Below are positions 55,615-63,945 of a DNA stretch of 64,000 nucleotides, in pieces. The DNA comes from Pseudomonas fluorescens. GTDB taxonomy: Bacteria > Pseudomonadota > Gammaproteobacteria > Pseudomonadales > Pseudomonadaceae. The notes beneath the pieces were generated by a model. The model did no database searches. It worked only from the letters and a program-made list of their open reading frames with translations, and was not told the DNA's origin. A program made the translations under genes and the position numbers. Position 1 is the first letter of the stretch. The number at the start of each line of letters is the position of its first letter. Where the stretch lies: positions 620,001 to 684,000 of the forward strand of contig NZ_MOBX01000013.1 of the NCBI RefSeq assembly GCF_003732425.1, given 5' to 3'.

Positions 55615-56535
55615 CTAGATCGGAAATACCGGAACCTGACCTCCTCTGATTTCAATTTCATGTTCTGAGTAAAACGCCACCGCCCCTTTGCACTCTGCGA
55701 CCGGGCGGTGGCCTTTAGAATTGGGCTTGAGGAAAACGTCCGCTTTACCTGCGACAACAACTCTCGCTTCAGCGGCCCCTCTGATCGCTATGGCAACTTC
55801 ATCGCCTCCGGGCGAGCACGCAAAGTTGCAGGCGTAAATGCCAATACCCAATTTAGGACCAAACAGATTCTTCAACAGCACGCCAAATGATTCCGGATTG
55901 ATAAAATCCTTTCCGGATTCAGACCGGCCCAGCACTGCAGCAAAATTTCTCTTTACAAATATTTCGTCCGCATTACCCAGCCACATTTGCCCGATATAAC
56001 CATGTGTGACGATCAGTACAGTGTCGATCCAACCGTCAGCCACCTCTGCCACGCTGGTCAGTTTTACAACCAGCTCTTCATATGTGCCATCGGCATGAAC
56101 CAGGTGCGACACGCCTGAAAACGTCTCAACATAGCTCTCGACACCTTTAGCAAAAGCGCTGCCCGAGTTGCCCTTTTTGGTCTCTTCTGAAAAATCGTGG
56201 TAGATCACCACTATTTCACGCTGATAAGGATCGACGAACTCCTCCTCATCAATTCTGAATTTGAAATCCCCGCGAAAAGCGGCATAAGCAGGCACCAACT
56301 TTTCTTCGTTTTGTTTGAAAAATACAATTAATGCTCGCCCGACAACGACCGACTCTTTTTCGGTTTCTGCGACCCAGGGCGTGCCTATCAACCAATCGGT
56401 TATCTTGTTGACAGGGTCTAGAACCGCCAGTTTTAGTGTCGTAAACGGGATCAGTGCTTCGCTCCCGTCAAGCATGTTTTTTATGACGACGCCGGCTTTG
56501 ACTTTTCTTTCGACAACTGCATTCCAGCAGATCAT
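55615..56535 (-). CDS. Caspase-like (clan CD-type) domain protein, candidate
   Basis: 306 residues, not a family I can name with certainty. The C-terminal half has the arrangement of caspase-like folds: a hydrophobic strand ending in a His-Gly (DTVLIVTHGYIGQMWLGN, His178) and, 58 residues on, a strand ending in Cys (LGIGIYACNFAC, Cys236). It then continues GGDEVA...ARVVVAGKADVF, as in DUF4347-type proteins. The N-terminal ~110 residues are unrecognised. Lower GC and different codon use from neighbours suggest transfer. AAGGAG lies 6 nt before the ATG. Single gene, in an island with pYEATS and PhoD-like genes. Confidence 0.6.
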   Translation of the reverse strand: MICWNAVVERKVKAGVVIKNMLDGSEALIPFTTLKLAVLDPVNKITDWLIGTPWVAETEKESVVVGRALIVFFKQNEEKLVPAYAAFRGDFKFRIDEEEFVDPYQREIVVIYHDFSEETKKGNSGSAFAKGVESYVETFSGVSHLVHADGTYEELVVKLTSVAEVADGWIDTVLIVTHGYIGQMWLGNADEIFVKRNFAAVLGRSESGKDFINPESFGVLLKNLFGPKLGIGIYACNFACSPGGDEVAIAIRGAAEARVVVAGKADVFLKPNSKGHRPVAECKGAVAFYSEHEIEIRGGQVPVFPI

Positions 56536-56634
56536 GTGAAGCTCCTTGAATAAGCGTGTAGTCGAAAACCGTAAATCAGTGTAGTCGTTAGTTTGCGAAG
56601 TGTCCGGGATTAGTTGACCACTTCAGCGGCCTCC

Positions 56635-57438
56635 TCACCCCTTTTTCTTGAACCATTTAGTCACGTAATACTTCAAGCTCATTCGATCCTTCGGCCGCGG
56701 CTTATAGTGCGTTTTATTCCTCTGTCCCGGATCAACCCCCACCCCACTCGCCGTGTAGTAATAAAGCGCAATCGACCTCCGAGTGACGTGCTCCGGCGTA
56801 GTCAACGGCTCCGGATGCCCATGGTTACTGTCCTTGTCCGTATTAAAAATCACACAGCGGTTATAAACCGGCAGCACCTTCTTCAGGCACTTCTTCATCC
56901 CCACATCCCAAAGCTCCAAGTTGCCGCCGTACGCCTCTTGCCAGTCCTCGGTCAGGTAAATGATCACGTTCAGTCGTCGCTCAACGTTGAGCTTTTTGTT
57001 CAGCCGAAAATCCGAGTGCACGCCGAGGAAGCCGCCGGTTTTGGTTTCGTGCAGGCCGCCGCCGGTGAAGTAAGGATCGGGGATCAGCCCTTGAATGCCG
57101 GTGAGTTTTTCGAGGAATTGCAGCATGGGTGCGGAGTTGAAGGTGTTGAACACGTTCTTCAGGTACGGGCTGCAGGCGTTGGGGCTGATCTGGCGTTTGA
57201 GTTGGCCTTTGTAGCCGCGCTCGTAGATCTGTTCGTTGTTGGTCGGTTCAACCGGGAAGTGTTCGCGGATGCTGGCGATGACGTCTGCTTGCAGGAAGTT
57301 GTCGATAACGATGTGCGGGAATGGCGTGGCTTGGGTGTATTCGTGGGTCAGCGATTCGCCGAAGGCGCTGGCGGCGTTTTGGTCGAAGTCGAGTTCCGGG
57401 GTCAGAGTGATGGGGAGTGTTTGTGTGTTGGCTTGCAT
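56635..57438 (-). CDS. 2OG-Fe(II) oxygenase (prolyl-4-hydroxylase-like)
   Basis: 267 residues. Iron ligands His141/Asp143 in GVHSDFRLN and a distal His in NHGHPEPL (about 206-208), 2-oxoglutarate Arg at about 220 in HVTRRSIALYYY. Cytosolic dioxygenase; hydroxylation target unknown. Divergent from an AraC regulator. Confidence 0.85.
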   Translation of the reverse strand: MQANTQTLPITLTPELDFDQNAASAFGESLTHEYTQATPFPHIVIDNFLQADVIASIREHFPVEPTNNEQIYERGYKGQLKRQISPNACSPYLKNVFNTFNSAPMLQFLEKLTGIQGLIPDPYFTGGGLHETKTGGFLGVHSDFRLNKKLNVERRLNVIIYLTEDWQEAYGGNLELWDVGMKKCLKKVLPVYNRCVIFNTDKDSNHGHPEPLTTPEHVTRRSIALYYYTASGVGVDPGQRNKTHYKPRPKDRMSLKYYVTKWFKKKG

Positions 57439-57611
57439 TGCCGCTCCAATTAATTTGATTGTTTTCAGATCACGTCAAACAGGGCCTGGCGGTCGGCGCG
57501 GTGCCGCTGTTTGTAGGCTGATACGGTGGCGAGCAGGTTGCCATGTCGGCAATGGCCTGCCGAGTGTCCTTTCTCTAAACGTGACGCGGCGCTGTAACGG
57601 CATGTTTCTGG

Positions 57612-57629
57612 CTGTCACAAACCCGTCAT
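57612..57629 (+). promoter_or_regulatory. Possible Pho box
   Basis: CTGTCACAAACCCGTCAT: two 7-mers (CTGTCAC, CCGTCAT) each one base from the consensus half-site, with a 4-nt spacer. GATAAC about 10 nt downstream could be the -10. It lies 76 nt upstream of the AraC-type gene. Confidence 0.4.
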
Positions 57630-57704
57630 ATTGCCTCTGATAACCTCCTCGGCGCCCTACCCTACACCCCAGTCCTAGAGCCCCCAAACGAAGGTGCCGC
57701 CAAG

Positions 57705-58676
57705 GTGTTCCCGACGCCCGTTCGCCAGCAAATCATCCTGCGCTCCGACAACCTCCGTTCGGACGACTTCGGTGCCCTGTTTTCCAGATTGTTTGGCAAC
57801 CGCTATGCCGACAATCCGCCGCTGCCGTCGAACATCATCATCGGCGGCGTCTACGGGCGGCACGATGGTGTGAGTTTTCGGCGGATGCATTATCACGGTG
57901 ATTTCACCGTCGCTTTCCCCGATCCACAAGACGAGATCACCTTCGTCATTCCCACCGCCGGCAAGATCGTATTCAACCACGCGACCGAATCCATTGGCGT
58001 TTCCCATATGGGTCTGGCGATCGACAAGGCGGATATCCGTTCGATGCACTTTCTCGATGATCACGCCCACCACGGCATGTCGATCAATCGCCATCAACTC
58101 ACCGAGCGGTTATCGATGCTGTTGGATAAACCGATTCTGCAGAAAATCGTTTTTGAACCCAGCGTTGATTTGAACACCGCAGCGTTTCAGGGCATCAAGG
58201 CACTGATTGATCTGGCCACAGGCACCGAGTTTGATCTATTGATCAACAGCGGGACGTTGATGCCGTCGCGGTTGCGCGAGATGTTGATTGATGCGGTGCT
58301 GGAGGCGTGGCCGCATAACTTTTCCGAGGCGTTGCGGCAGCCGACGGCGATGGTTGCGCCGCGGCATGTGAAGTTGGCGGTGGAGTTTATTCAGGCGCAT
58401 CCGGAGCAGTTGATCAGTGGTGTAGATCTGGCGCGCTTGAGCCATGTGAGTCAGCGGGCGTTGCAGGAAGGGTTTCGGCGGTTTGTCGGGATGTCGATTG
58501 TGGCGTATCAGCGGCAGGTGCGGCTGGAGCGGGCTTATGAGGCTTTGAAGCGGCGGGATTCGGGGTCGGTGACGGAGGTGGCGCTGCGGTTCGGGTTTAG
58601 TAATGTCGGGCGGTTTTGTCGGTATTTTCAGGGGGCTTATGGGGTGAGTCCGGCTGAGTTCATGGCTCGGGGATGA
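57705..58676 (+). CDS. AraC-family transcriptional regulator
   Basis: 323 residues. N-terminal cupin-like ligand domain (RMHYHGDFTVAFPD) and C-terminal double HTH (ISGVDLARLSHVSQRALQEGFRR; VTEVALRFGFSNVGRFCRYF, the usual AraC signature). GTG start at 57705. Divergent from the dioxygenase gene, its probable target (inference). Confidence 0.87.
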   Translation: MFPTPVRQQIILRSDNLRSDDFGALFSRLFGNRYADNPPLPSNIIIGGVYGRHDGVSFRRMHYHGDFTVAFPDPQDEITFVIPTAGKIVFNHATESIGVSHMGLAIDKADIRSMHFLDDHAHHGMSINRHQLTERLSMLLDKPILQKIVFEPSVDLNTAAFQGIKALIDLATGTEFDLLINSGTLMPSRLREMLIDAVLEAWPHNFSEALRQPTAMVAPRHVKLAVEFIQAHPEQLISGVDLARLSHVSQRALQEGFRRFVGMSIVAYQRQVRLERAYEALKRRDSGSVTEVALRFGFSNVGRFCRYFQGAYGVSPAEFMARG

Positions 58677-58701
58677 CTTGTCAGTTGCTTGAAATGTTAT
58701 T

Positions 58702-58808
58702 TGTGGCGAGGGAGCTTGCTCCCGCTGGACTGCGCAGCAGGCCCCTGCTTTTGAGGTGAAAAGCGGGGGCCGCTTCGCGACCCAGCGGGAGCAAGCTCCC
58801 TCGCCACA
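58702..58808. repeat. Long dispersed inverted repeat (GGGAGCAAGCTCCC type)
   Basis: Same family as 20940-21045: TGTGGCGAGGGAGCTTGCTC and its complement at the ends, hairpin of about 107 nt between convergent genes. Confidence 0.85.
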
Positions 58809-58856
58809 GGATTTTAGTAGGATTGAAGATTCGGGGCCGTCCTTGACCCCACTTTT

Positions 58857-60776
58857 TTAGAAGGCGTAACTGGCCTTGAGGCCGCCATTGAATCCATGGC
58901 TGTCGCCGCCGCCATTAGCGCCGATGTCTGCGCCCACGCTCAGCGCGCCGAGGCTGGCCATCACGTTGACGCCGCCGCTGAACTGGTCGCGATTATCAAA
59001 CGCCGCGCGTTGTTCGATATCCAGTCCCAGCAGGTGGCTTTGGCTGTCGACCTGGTTGTCGCCCAGTGTGCGTTCGTAACCCACTTGTACGCCGGGCACC
59101 AGTTGCCATGCGCCCATCGCCACTGGGGCGAAGGCGACATTGAGGTTGGCGACGGCGTTGCGGCGGGTGGCGCTGTTGTCGTCGACGTCGAGCGCCAGTT
59201 CGCTGCCCTTCTCTTGGAAGCCGTTGAGGTCGAGATGGCTGATGCGCAAACCGAGGCTTGGCTCGAAGGTCATGCCGTTGACCGGGGCGCGGTAACCGAG
59301 GGCTACGGTGGCGCCGGTGAGGTTGCCATGGGTGTCGCCCTTCGCGGTGCCGAGGCCGCCGCCGAGGTCGCGTTTGCTGTCGTAGTCGACGTAACCGGCG
59401 CTGACATTGGCGTCGAGGAACAGGCCTTGTTCGAGGCTGGTGAAGCCGTAGCGGGCGCCGACGTTGAGGAAGGTGAAATCGGTGTGGGCTTCGCCGCCCG
59501 CGCCGCCGACCGTGCCCTTGCTGTAGCCGAAACCGCCGCGTGCGCTGAGTTGATCGCTGAAGCGTTGGGTGATGCCGACCATGAGGCCTTGGCTGTGTTC
59601 ATTGCTGCTTTCGGCGTGGGCCGAGCCGTCGGTACCGAGGTAGCCGGCGAGCGCGGTGGTCCAGAGGCGATATTGGCCGACCTTGAGATCGCTGCCGCTG
59701 GCGAACGGTGCGGCGGTTTGTTCAATCATCGCGTTCTGCCGCAGCAGGTAGCTGGCGGCGTCGGCGTGGACTTGTCCGCCGACCTGGGACTCGACACCGC
59801 CGAGGGTGCCGGCGTCGATGGCCGATTGCAGGTAGTAGTTGTACGCGCTGTAGGTGCCGGACAGGCTGGTGTTCTGCAATTGGCGAAGCAACTCTGCGCC
59901 AGCCGCGGCGTTGCCGATCAGACCGGCCTGACCCGGCAGGCTGTTGTATTCGACCAGTTTGCCGCGCAGGACGTAAATGGTTTCCTGCGACAGGCCGAGG
60001 CCTTGTTTGAGGTAGTTGTCCATGCTGCCGTACTCGGCGGCCACTTCGTCGAGACCGGCCTGCAAGTAGCTGGCCTGCACGCCGAGCAGGGGCTCGTAAA
60101 TGGCGGCCATGCTCGGCGGCAGCGCCTTCAACGTGGCGGCGACGCGGGCGGCGGTGTAGTCGTTGGTCGCCAGGTAGTTGGCCATGATGGTCGCATTGTC
60201 GACACCGGCGATGCTCTGCAACACGGCGGCGGTCCAGCCGGTACGGTCCTTGCCGGCGGTGCAGTGGAACAGTTGCGCGGCGTCGACGCTGGCCAGTTCA
60301 TTGAACAGCTTTCCGAACTGGCCGCGCATGCCGGCGTCGCTGACGAACGCGCGGTTGGTCTGTTCCATCATCGCAATCGCATCGGCAGCACTTTTGAAGG
60401 AGATGGTGGTGATGTTCGCGCCGGACGTGGTGCTGCCGATAATGTCGATGTTCTGATAGGTCGCGCCGCTGATCATTGTGTCCGGGGTGGCGGCGATTTC
60501 GCTGGGGGTGCGCAGGTCGTAGATAGCTTTGATGCCGAGGCTGTTGAGGGTCGCCAGATCGCTGGCCGTTGGGGTCAGCGCGTTGGAACGGTAGAACACG
60601 CCGCTGCGCATCGTGCCGTCGTGGGCCGTGGTGTACGCGGTGGTAATGCCGGCGATGTCACGGAAGTTGTCGATGCCCTGCAGGCGCGGCGTGTCGAGCG
60701 GCACGGGCTCGGCAGCGTGGGCGGCGGCGATGGACAGGCTCAGGACGGATAGCGAACACAGAAGACGTTGAAACAC
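58857..60776 (-). CDS. Tyrosine-phosphatase autotransporter fusion
   Basis: 639 residues: Sec signal (SLSIAAAHAAE), a tyrosine/dual-specificity phosphatase domain (about 25-290) with the P-loop HCTAGKDRTG (Cys172, Arg178) and NFRDIAG, FYRSNAL, YDLRTPSE landmarks, then a C-terminal autotransporter beta-barrel (about 360-639) ending in the required aromatic residue (ASYAF). The phosphatase would be carried to the cell surface. Single gene. Confidence 0.88.
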   Translation of the reverse strand: MFQRLLCSLSVLSLSIAAAHAAEPVPLDTPRLQGIDNFRDIAGITTAYTTAHDGTMRSGVFYRSNALTPTASDLATLNSLGIKAIYDLRTPSEIAATPDTMISGATYQNIDIIGSTTSGANITTISFKSAADAIAMMEQTNRAFVSDAGMRGQFGKLFNELASVDAAQLFHCTAGKDRTGWTAAVLQSIAGVDNATIMANYLATNDYTAARVAATLKALPPSMAAIYEPLLGVQASYLQAGLDEVAAEYGSMDNYLKQGLGLSQETIYVLRGKLVEYNSLPGQAGLIGNAAAGAELLRQLQNTSLSGTYSAYNYYLQSAIDAGTLGGVESQVGGQVHADAASYLLRQNAMIEQTAAPFASGSDLKVGQYRLWTTALAGYLGTDGSAHAESSNEHSQGLMVGITQRFSDQLSARGGFGYSKGTVGGAGGEAHTDFTFLNVGARYGFTSLEQGLFLDANVSAGYVDYDSKRDLGGGLGTAKGDTHGNLTGATVALGYRAPVNGMTFEPSLGLRISHLDLNGFQEKGSELALDVDDNSATRRNAVANLNVAFAPVAMGAWQLVPGVQVGYERTLGDNQVDSQSHLLGLDIEQRAAFDNRDQFSGGVNVMASLGALSVGADIGANGGGDSHGFNGGLKASYAF

Positions 60777-61013
60777 AGTGCAGCCTCATTGGATAAGCGT
60801 TGGGCTGGTCACTATGGGTAGGCAAGTGATACTGAATATGACAGTTTTGGTTTGAGGGGAAATGGGTGCGCGATTGGGCCGTGGGGTGCGCGATTGGTCC
60901 ATCCGCCTGAAGGGAATGCATCCGGGATCAACCCAATGGATTATCAGATTTGAACAGCTACCGCCGACGATGCGGCGGTGATCAGTGAACTCATGCAATC
61001 ACAAGCCCATGCT

Positions 61014-61250
61014 TCAGTTGGTTTGACTGACAACCTCGATGTCTGTGATCCCTACCCGCTCGGCCTGTTCGAGGATCTGCTCGGGCGTTGAATCTGCGGT
61101 GGGCATCATCAGGCCGTTTTCCGCGTCGCCCAAGTGCAGCTCCAGCAGATGCATCGCAGCCTCATGCTTGGCCAACTGCTGTTCCTTGAGTTCAAGCAGA
61201 AAAGTCCGAGGCTCGCCGTTGAATCGGTATTCGATGTGATAGGTGTACAT
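61014..61250 (-). CDS. Small hypothetical protein
   Basis: 78 residues: MYTYHIEYRFNGEPRTFLLE, a beta-rich start, then helix LAKHEAAMHLLELHLGD and an acidic tail. Function unknown. Start at 61250 is preferred from the conserved-looking MYTY beginning, but 61262 (four residues longer) is possible. Confidence 0.65.
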   Translation of the reverse strand: MYTYHIEYRFNGEPRTFLLELKEQQLAKHEAAMHLLELHLGDAENGLMMPTADSTPEQILEQAERVGITDIEVVSQTN

Positions 61251-61422
61251 GATGTCATCCACGTCAGTAGGAAAAGGCTCTGATTATCCTGACGCGACGG
61301 TCAGTTTTTAGTTCAAATTGAATCGCCTCTCTGGCCAATATGGATTTCATGGCAAACTTTTTCCTTGCCGAGGCGTCCCTTTCTTAAACCCCCAACCGGC
61401 TGATTTCAGCCAAGGACTGGCG

Positions 61423-61863
61423 ATGACCTTCTTCATTTTTCTTCTGGCCTGCGCAGCGGCGGCAACCACCGGCGTGATGTTCAAACCGGGGCCGTGGTAC
61501 GAAGGGCTGAACAAACCCGGGTTCACCCCGCCCAATTGGACGTTCCCGGTGGCCTGGACGATTATCTACCTGCTGCTGGCCTGGGCCGGTTACCGCTTGA
61601 GCCTGATCCCCGGCAGCCAGACCGTGCTGGCGTTATGGGCGGCGCAGATTGCGCTGAACACGCTGTGGACGCCGGTATTTTTCGGCGCGCATCAGGTACT
61701 GGCGGCGATGGTGATTCTCACCGTGTTGTGGCTGGTGGTCGCTGCGATGGTGGTGCTGGCGATACAACTGGACTTGATCACTGGCTTGATCCTGTTTCCT
61801 TATCTGGCGTGGCTGTGCGTGGCGGCGGCGTTGAACTTTTCCATCCTGATCAAGAACCGCTGA
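61423..61863 (+). CDS. tspO: TspO/MBR-family membrane protein
   Basis: 146 residues, five helices: PGPWYEGLNKPGFTPPNWTF, then WTIIYLLLAWAGYRL and the LNTLWTPVFFG region all fit TspO. Binds tetrapyrroles and may degrade them (known family role). AAGGACTGGCG precedes the ATG. Start of the next gene overlaps its stop (TGATG). Confidence 0.92.
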   Translation: MTFFIFLLACAAAATTGVMFKPGPWYEGLNKPGFTPPNWTFPVAWTIIYLLLAWAGYRLSLIPGSQTVLALWAAQIALNTLWTPVFFGAHQVLAAMVILTVLWLVVAAMVVLAIQLDLITGLILFPYLAWLCVAAALNFSILIKNR

Positions 61864-62865
61864 TGACCAATGCCAATTGGGGTACTGAAACACCGTGGCC
61901 GCAGGGCGAGCGCGAGTTGAATGAGGTGCGTGCCTTCAACAGGAAGCTGGCCTGGCTGCCGCGTTTCAAGATCCGCAACCGCCTGACGCCGCGTTTGATT
62001 CAGGCGCTGTTGCGTGTCAGCCAGATCGGCGGCTCCGGCGTGTTGCGCAAGTTTGGCCTGACAGCTGAGCGCCGGCTGATCAATAAAGTGCCGGTGCGGA
62101 TCATCCGCCCCAAAGGCCCGGCGAAAGGCGTGGTGCTGGATTTTCACGGTGGCGGCTGGGTGATCGGCAATGCGCAGATGGACGACAAACTTCAACGCGG
62201 CCATCGTCGACAGCTGCCAAGTGACCGTGGTCTCGGTGGATTATCGACTGGCCGTGTCCACGCCCATCGAAGGCTTGCTGGAGGATTGCCTCAACGCCAC
62301 TCGTTGGTTGTTAAAAGAGGCTGAGTTCGCCGGCCTGCCCGTCGTGGTGATCGGTGAATCGGCGGGCGGCCACCTGGCGGCGGCGACACTGCTGGCGCTG
62401 AAACAATGGCCCGATCTGCTGCAAAGAATCAGCGGCGCATTGCTGTATTACGGCGTCTACGACCTCACCGGAACATCCAGCGTACGTAACGCGCCCGCCG
62501 ACACATTAGTGCTGGACGGCCCCGGCATGGTCGAGGCGTTGCGCCTGCTCACGCCCGACATGACTGACGAGCAGCGCCGTCAGCCACCGCTGTCGCCGCT
62601 GTATGGCGACTTCAGCGGCTTCCCGCCGGCGCTGCTGTTTGCCGGCGAACTCGATCCGCTGCGCGACGACACCCTCGACATCGCCAAGCGCTGGGCGCAA
62701 TCGGCGCGGGTCGAAATGTATATGTTGCCCGACTCGCCGCATGGCTTTATCCACTTTCCCACGGCCATCGCTCAAGGTGTGCTGGCGTACAGTCGCAAGT
62801 GGATTTCGGCGCGGGTCGAGGCAGTTGGTTCGCAACAAATGCGAGAAGCTTCCGCGCCTCGTTGA
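61863..62865 (+). pseudogene. HSL-type esterase (alpha/beta hydrolase) with +1 frameshift
   Basis: Starts MTNANWGTETPWPQGE; the first frame has HGGGW at residues ~97-101 and reaches MDDKL, then one extra base at 62190-62192 (CTTCAAC in place of CTCAAC) shifts the frame. The downstream frame continues NAAIVDSCQVTVVSVDYRL, then GESAGG (nucleophile Ser), SPLYGDFSGFPP, and DSPHGFIH (catalytic His). With the base removed a normal ~333-residue hormone-sensitive-lipase family protein results. Total length is 1 modulo 3, as expected. Recent inactivation or an assembly error. Operonic with tspO. Confidence 0.85.
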
Positions 62866-62897
62866 AAGGGGAGCTTCAGCGCGATATTTTTTGCTGC

Positions 62898-63134
62898 TCA
62901 AGCAAAGACAGCCAGGATTAAAAGCCCTGCCGCTATCGCAAGCCCACCGACAACTTTCCCTGCGCCTGCCCACTGATAATAACGGCGATTATCCCGCTGC
63001 TCCTTGGTTAGCAACTGTGCAGACTTCAATTGCGCTCGTTCGGCGTTTACGGACCTGGAATACCCGAACATATCGGATACATACAAAATCAGCCCTACGC
63101 CTATCACCAACAGTGCGGCCCCCAAACTCACCAT
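62898..63134 (-). CDS. Small membrane protein
   Basis: 78 residues with two hydrophobic segments (MVSLGAALLVIGVGLILYVS and VVGGLAIAAGLLILAVFA) around a charged loop (NAERAQLKSAQLLTKEQRD). AGAGGTGG upstream. Function unknown; last of three small membrane-protein genes in line. Confidence 0.6.
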   Translation of the reverse strand: MVSLGAALLVIGVGLILYVSDMFGYSRSVNAERAQLKSAQLLTKEQRDNRRYYQWAGAGKVVGGLAIAAGLLILAVFA

Positions 63135-63165
63135 ATCGACCACCTCTATCAAAACGAACCAACAA

Positions 63166-63474
63166 CTAACGGAACTTCCCACTCCAGCGTTTGAACGCCC
63201 GCCGCCCGCGCAAAACACCCCAGCACAACCACAGCCCCGCGCCAGTCGAGGCAATGAAAACGGCAATGGTCATCAGCAGATAAAAACCGAAGCGCCACGG
63301 CTGTTGATCGAAGACCAAGTGCTCGCGGACTTTGGAAACGCCCCGTCCCGTCGTGACGTCGAACTGCCCAAGGGTGGCGGCGTTGTGCAACTGTTCAGCG
63401 CAGGCCAACGTCACAATCAGACAAAACAGCGCACCGATGCAACAGTAAATACGAATTCGATAATTCGGGATCAC
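63166..63474 (-). CDS. Small membrane protein
   Basis: 102 residues with two membrane helices (YCCIGALFCLIVTLACAEQL and LLMTIAVFIASTGAGLWLCW) and a C-terminal basic tail. GTG start at 63474 chosen because AGAGGA lies about 10 nt upstream; an earlier GTG at 63513 is possible. Function unknown. Confidence 0.6.
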   Translation of the reverse strand: MIPNYRIRIYCCIGALFCLIVTLACAEQLHNAATLGQFDVTTGRGVSKVREHLVFDQQPWRFGFYLLMTIAVFIASTGAGLWLCWGVLRGRRAFKRWSGKFR

Positions 63475-63515
63475 GTACGTTTTTCCTCTCCGTGGAAGGC
63501 TGACGATCACCACGC

Positions 63516-63710
63516 TCAGGCGATATAGAAGAAGTACAGCGCCAAGCCAAGCAACTGCATGAGCAGCAGGATGGAAAGCAAATGATTACAGCCCTTCCAC
63601 GCCTTGCTCACCGGTTGGTTTTTAGCGACTCGGTAACGCAGGTAACTGTCGAGTGAAAGCGATGCCGTGGGGATCAGCACGAACAAAAACGTCAAAAAGA
63701 AATTAAACAT
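63516..63710 (-). CDS. Small membrane protein
   Basis: 64 residues, two hydrophobic helices (MFNFFLTFLFVLIPTASLSL and LLSILLLMQLLGLALYFFYI) with a Lys/Arg loop. First of three consecutive minus-strand small membrane-protein genes. Function unknown. Confidence 0.55.
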   Translation of the reverse strand: MFNFFLTFLFVLIPTASLSLDSYLRYRVAKNQPVSKAWKGCNHLLSILLLMQLLGLALYFFYIA

Positions 63711-63945
63711 TTCCTTTGCCCGTCGACTCCCAACATGAACCCGGATTTGTTCGCTGCATGGTGCGCTGCTCAAGTCGTCTGAGCAGACAGCTTAGCTGAT
63801 CGGCATCCCCCCGGAATCCTTGGGATTGTGCACCGCAGTGATCCCGGGCAATAACACTCAGTGGGGACAAGTCAGTGACATGCAAACCCGCAACGCCGCC
63901 ATTCAATGGCAGAATCCCCTGACCCTGATGATTTCGGAGACCACA

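Noticed and set aside
58896..60752. 618-codon open frame opposite the phosphatase-autotransporter gene
   Set aside because: Antisense shadow with Ala/Gly/Val bias and no domain; the minus-strand product has a complete domain structure.
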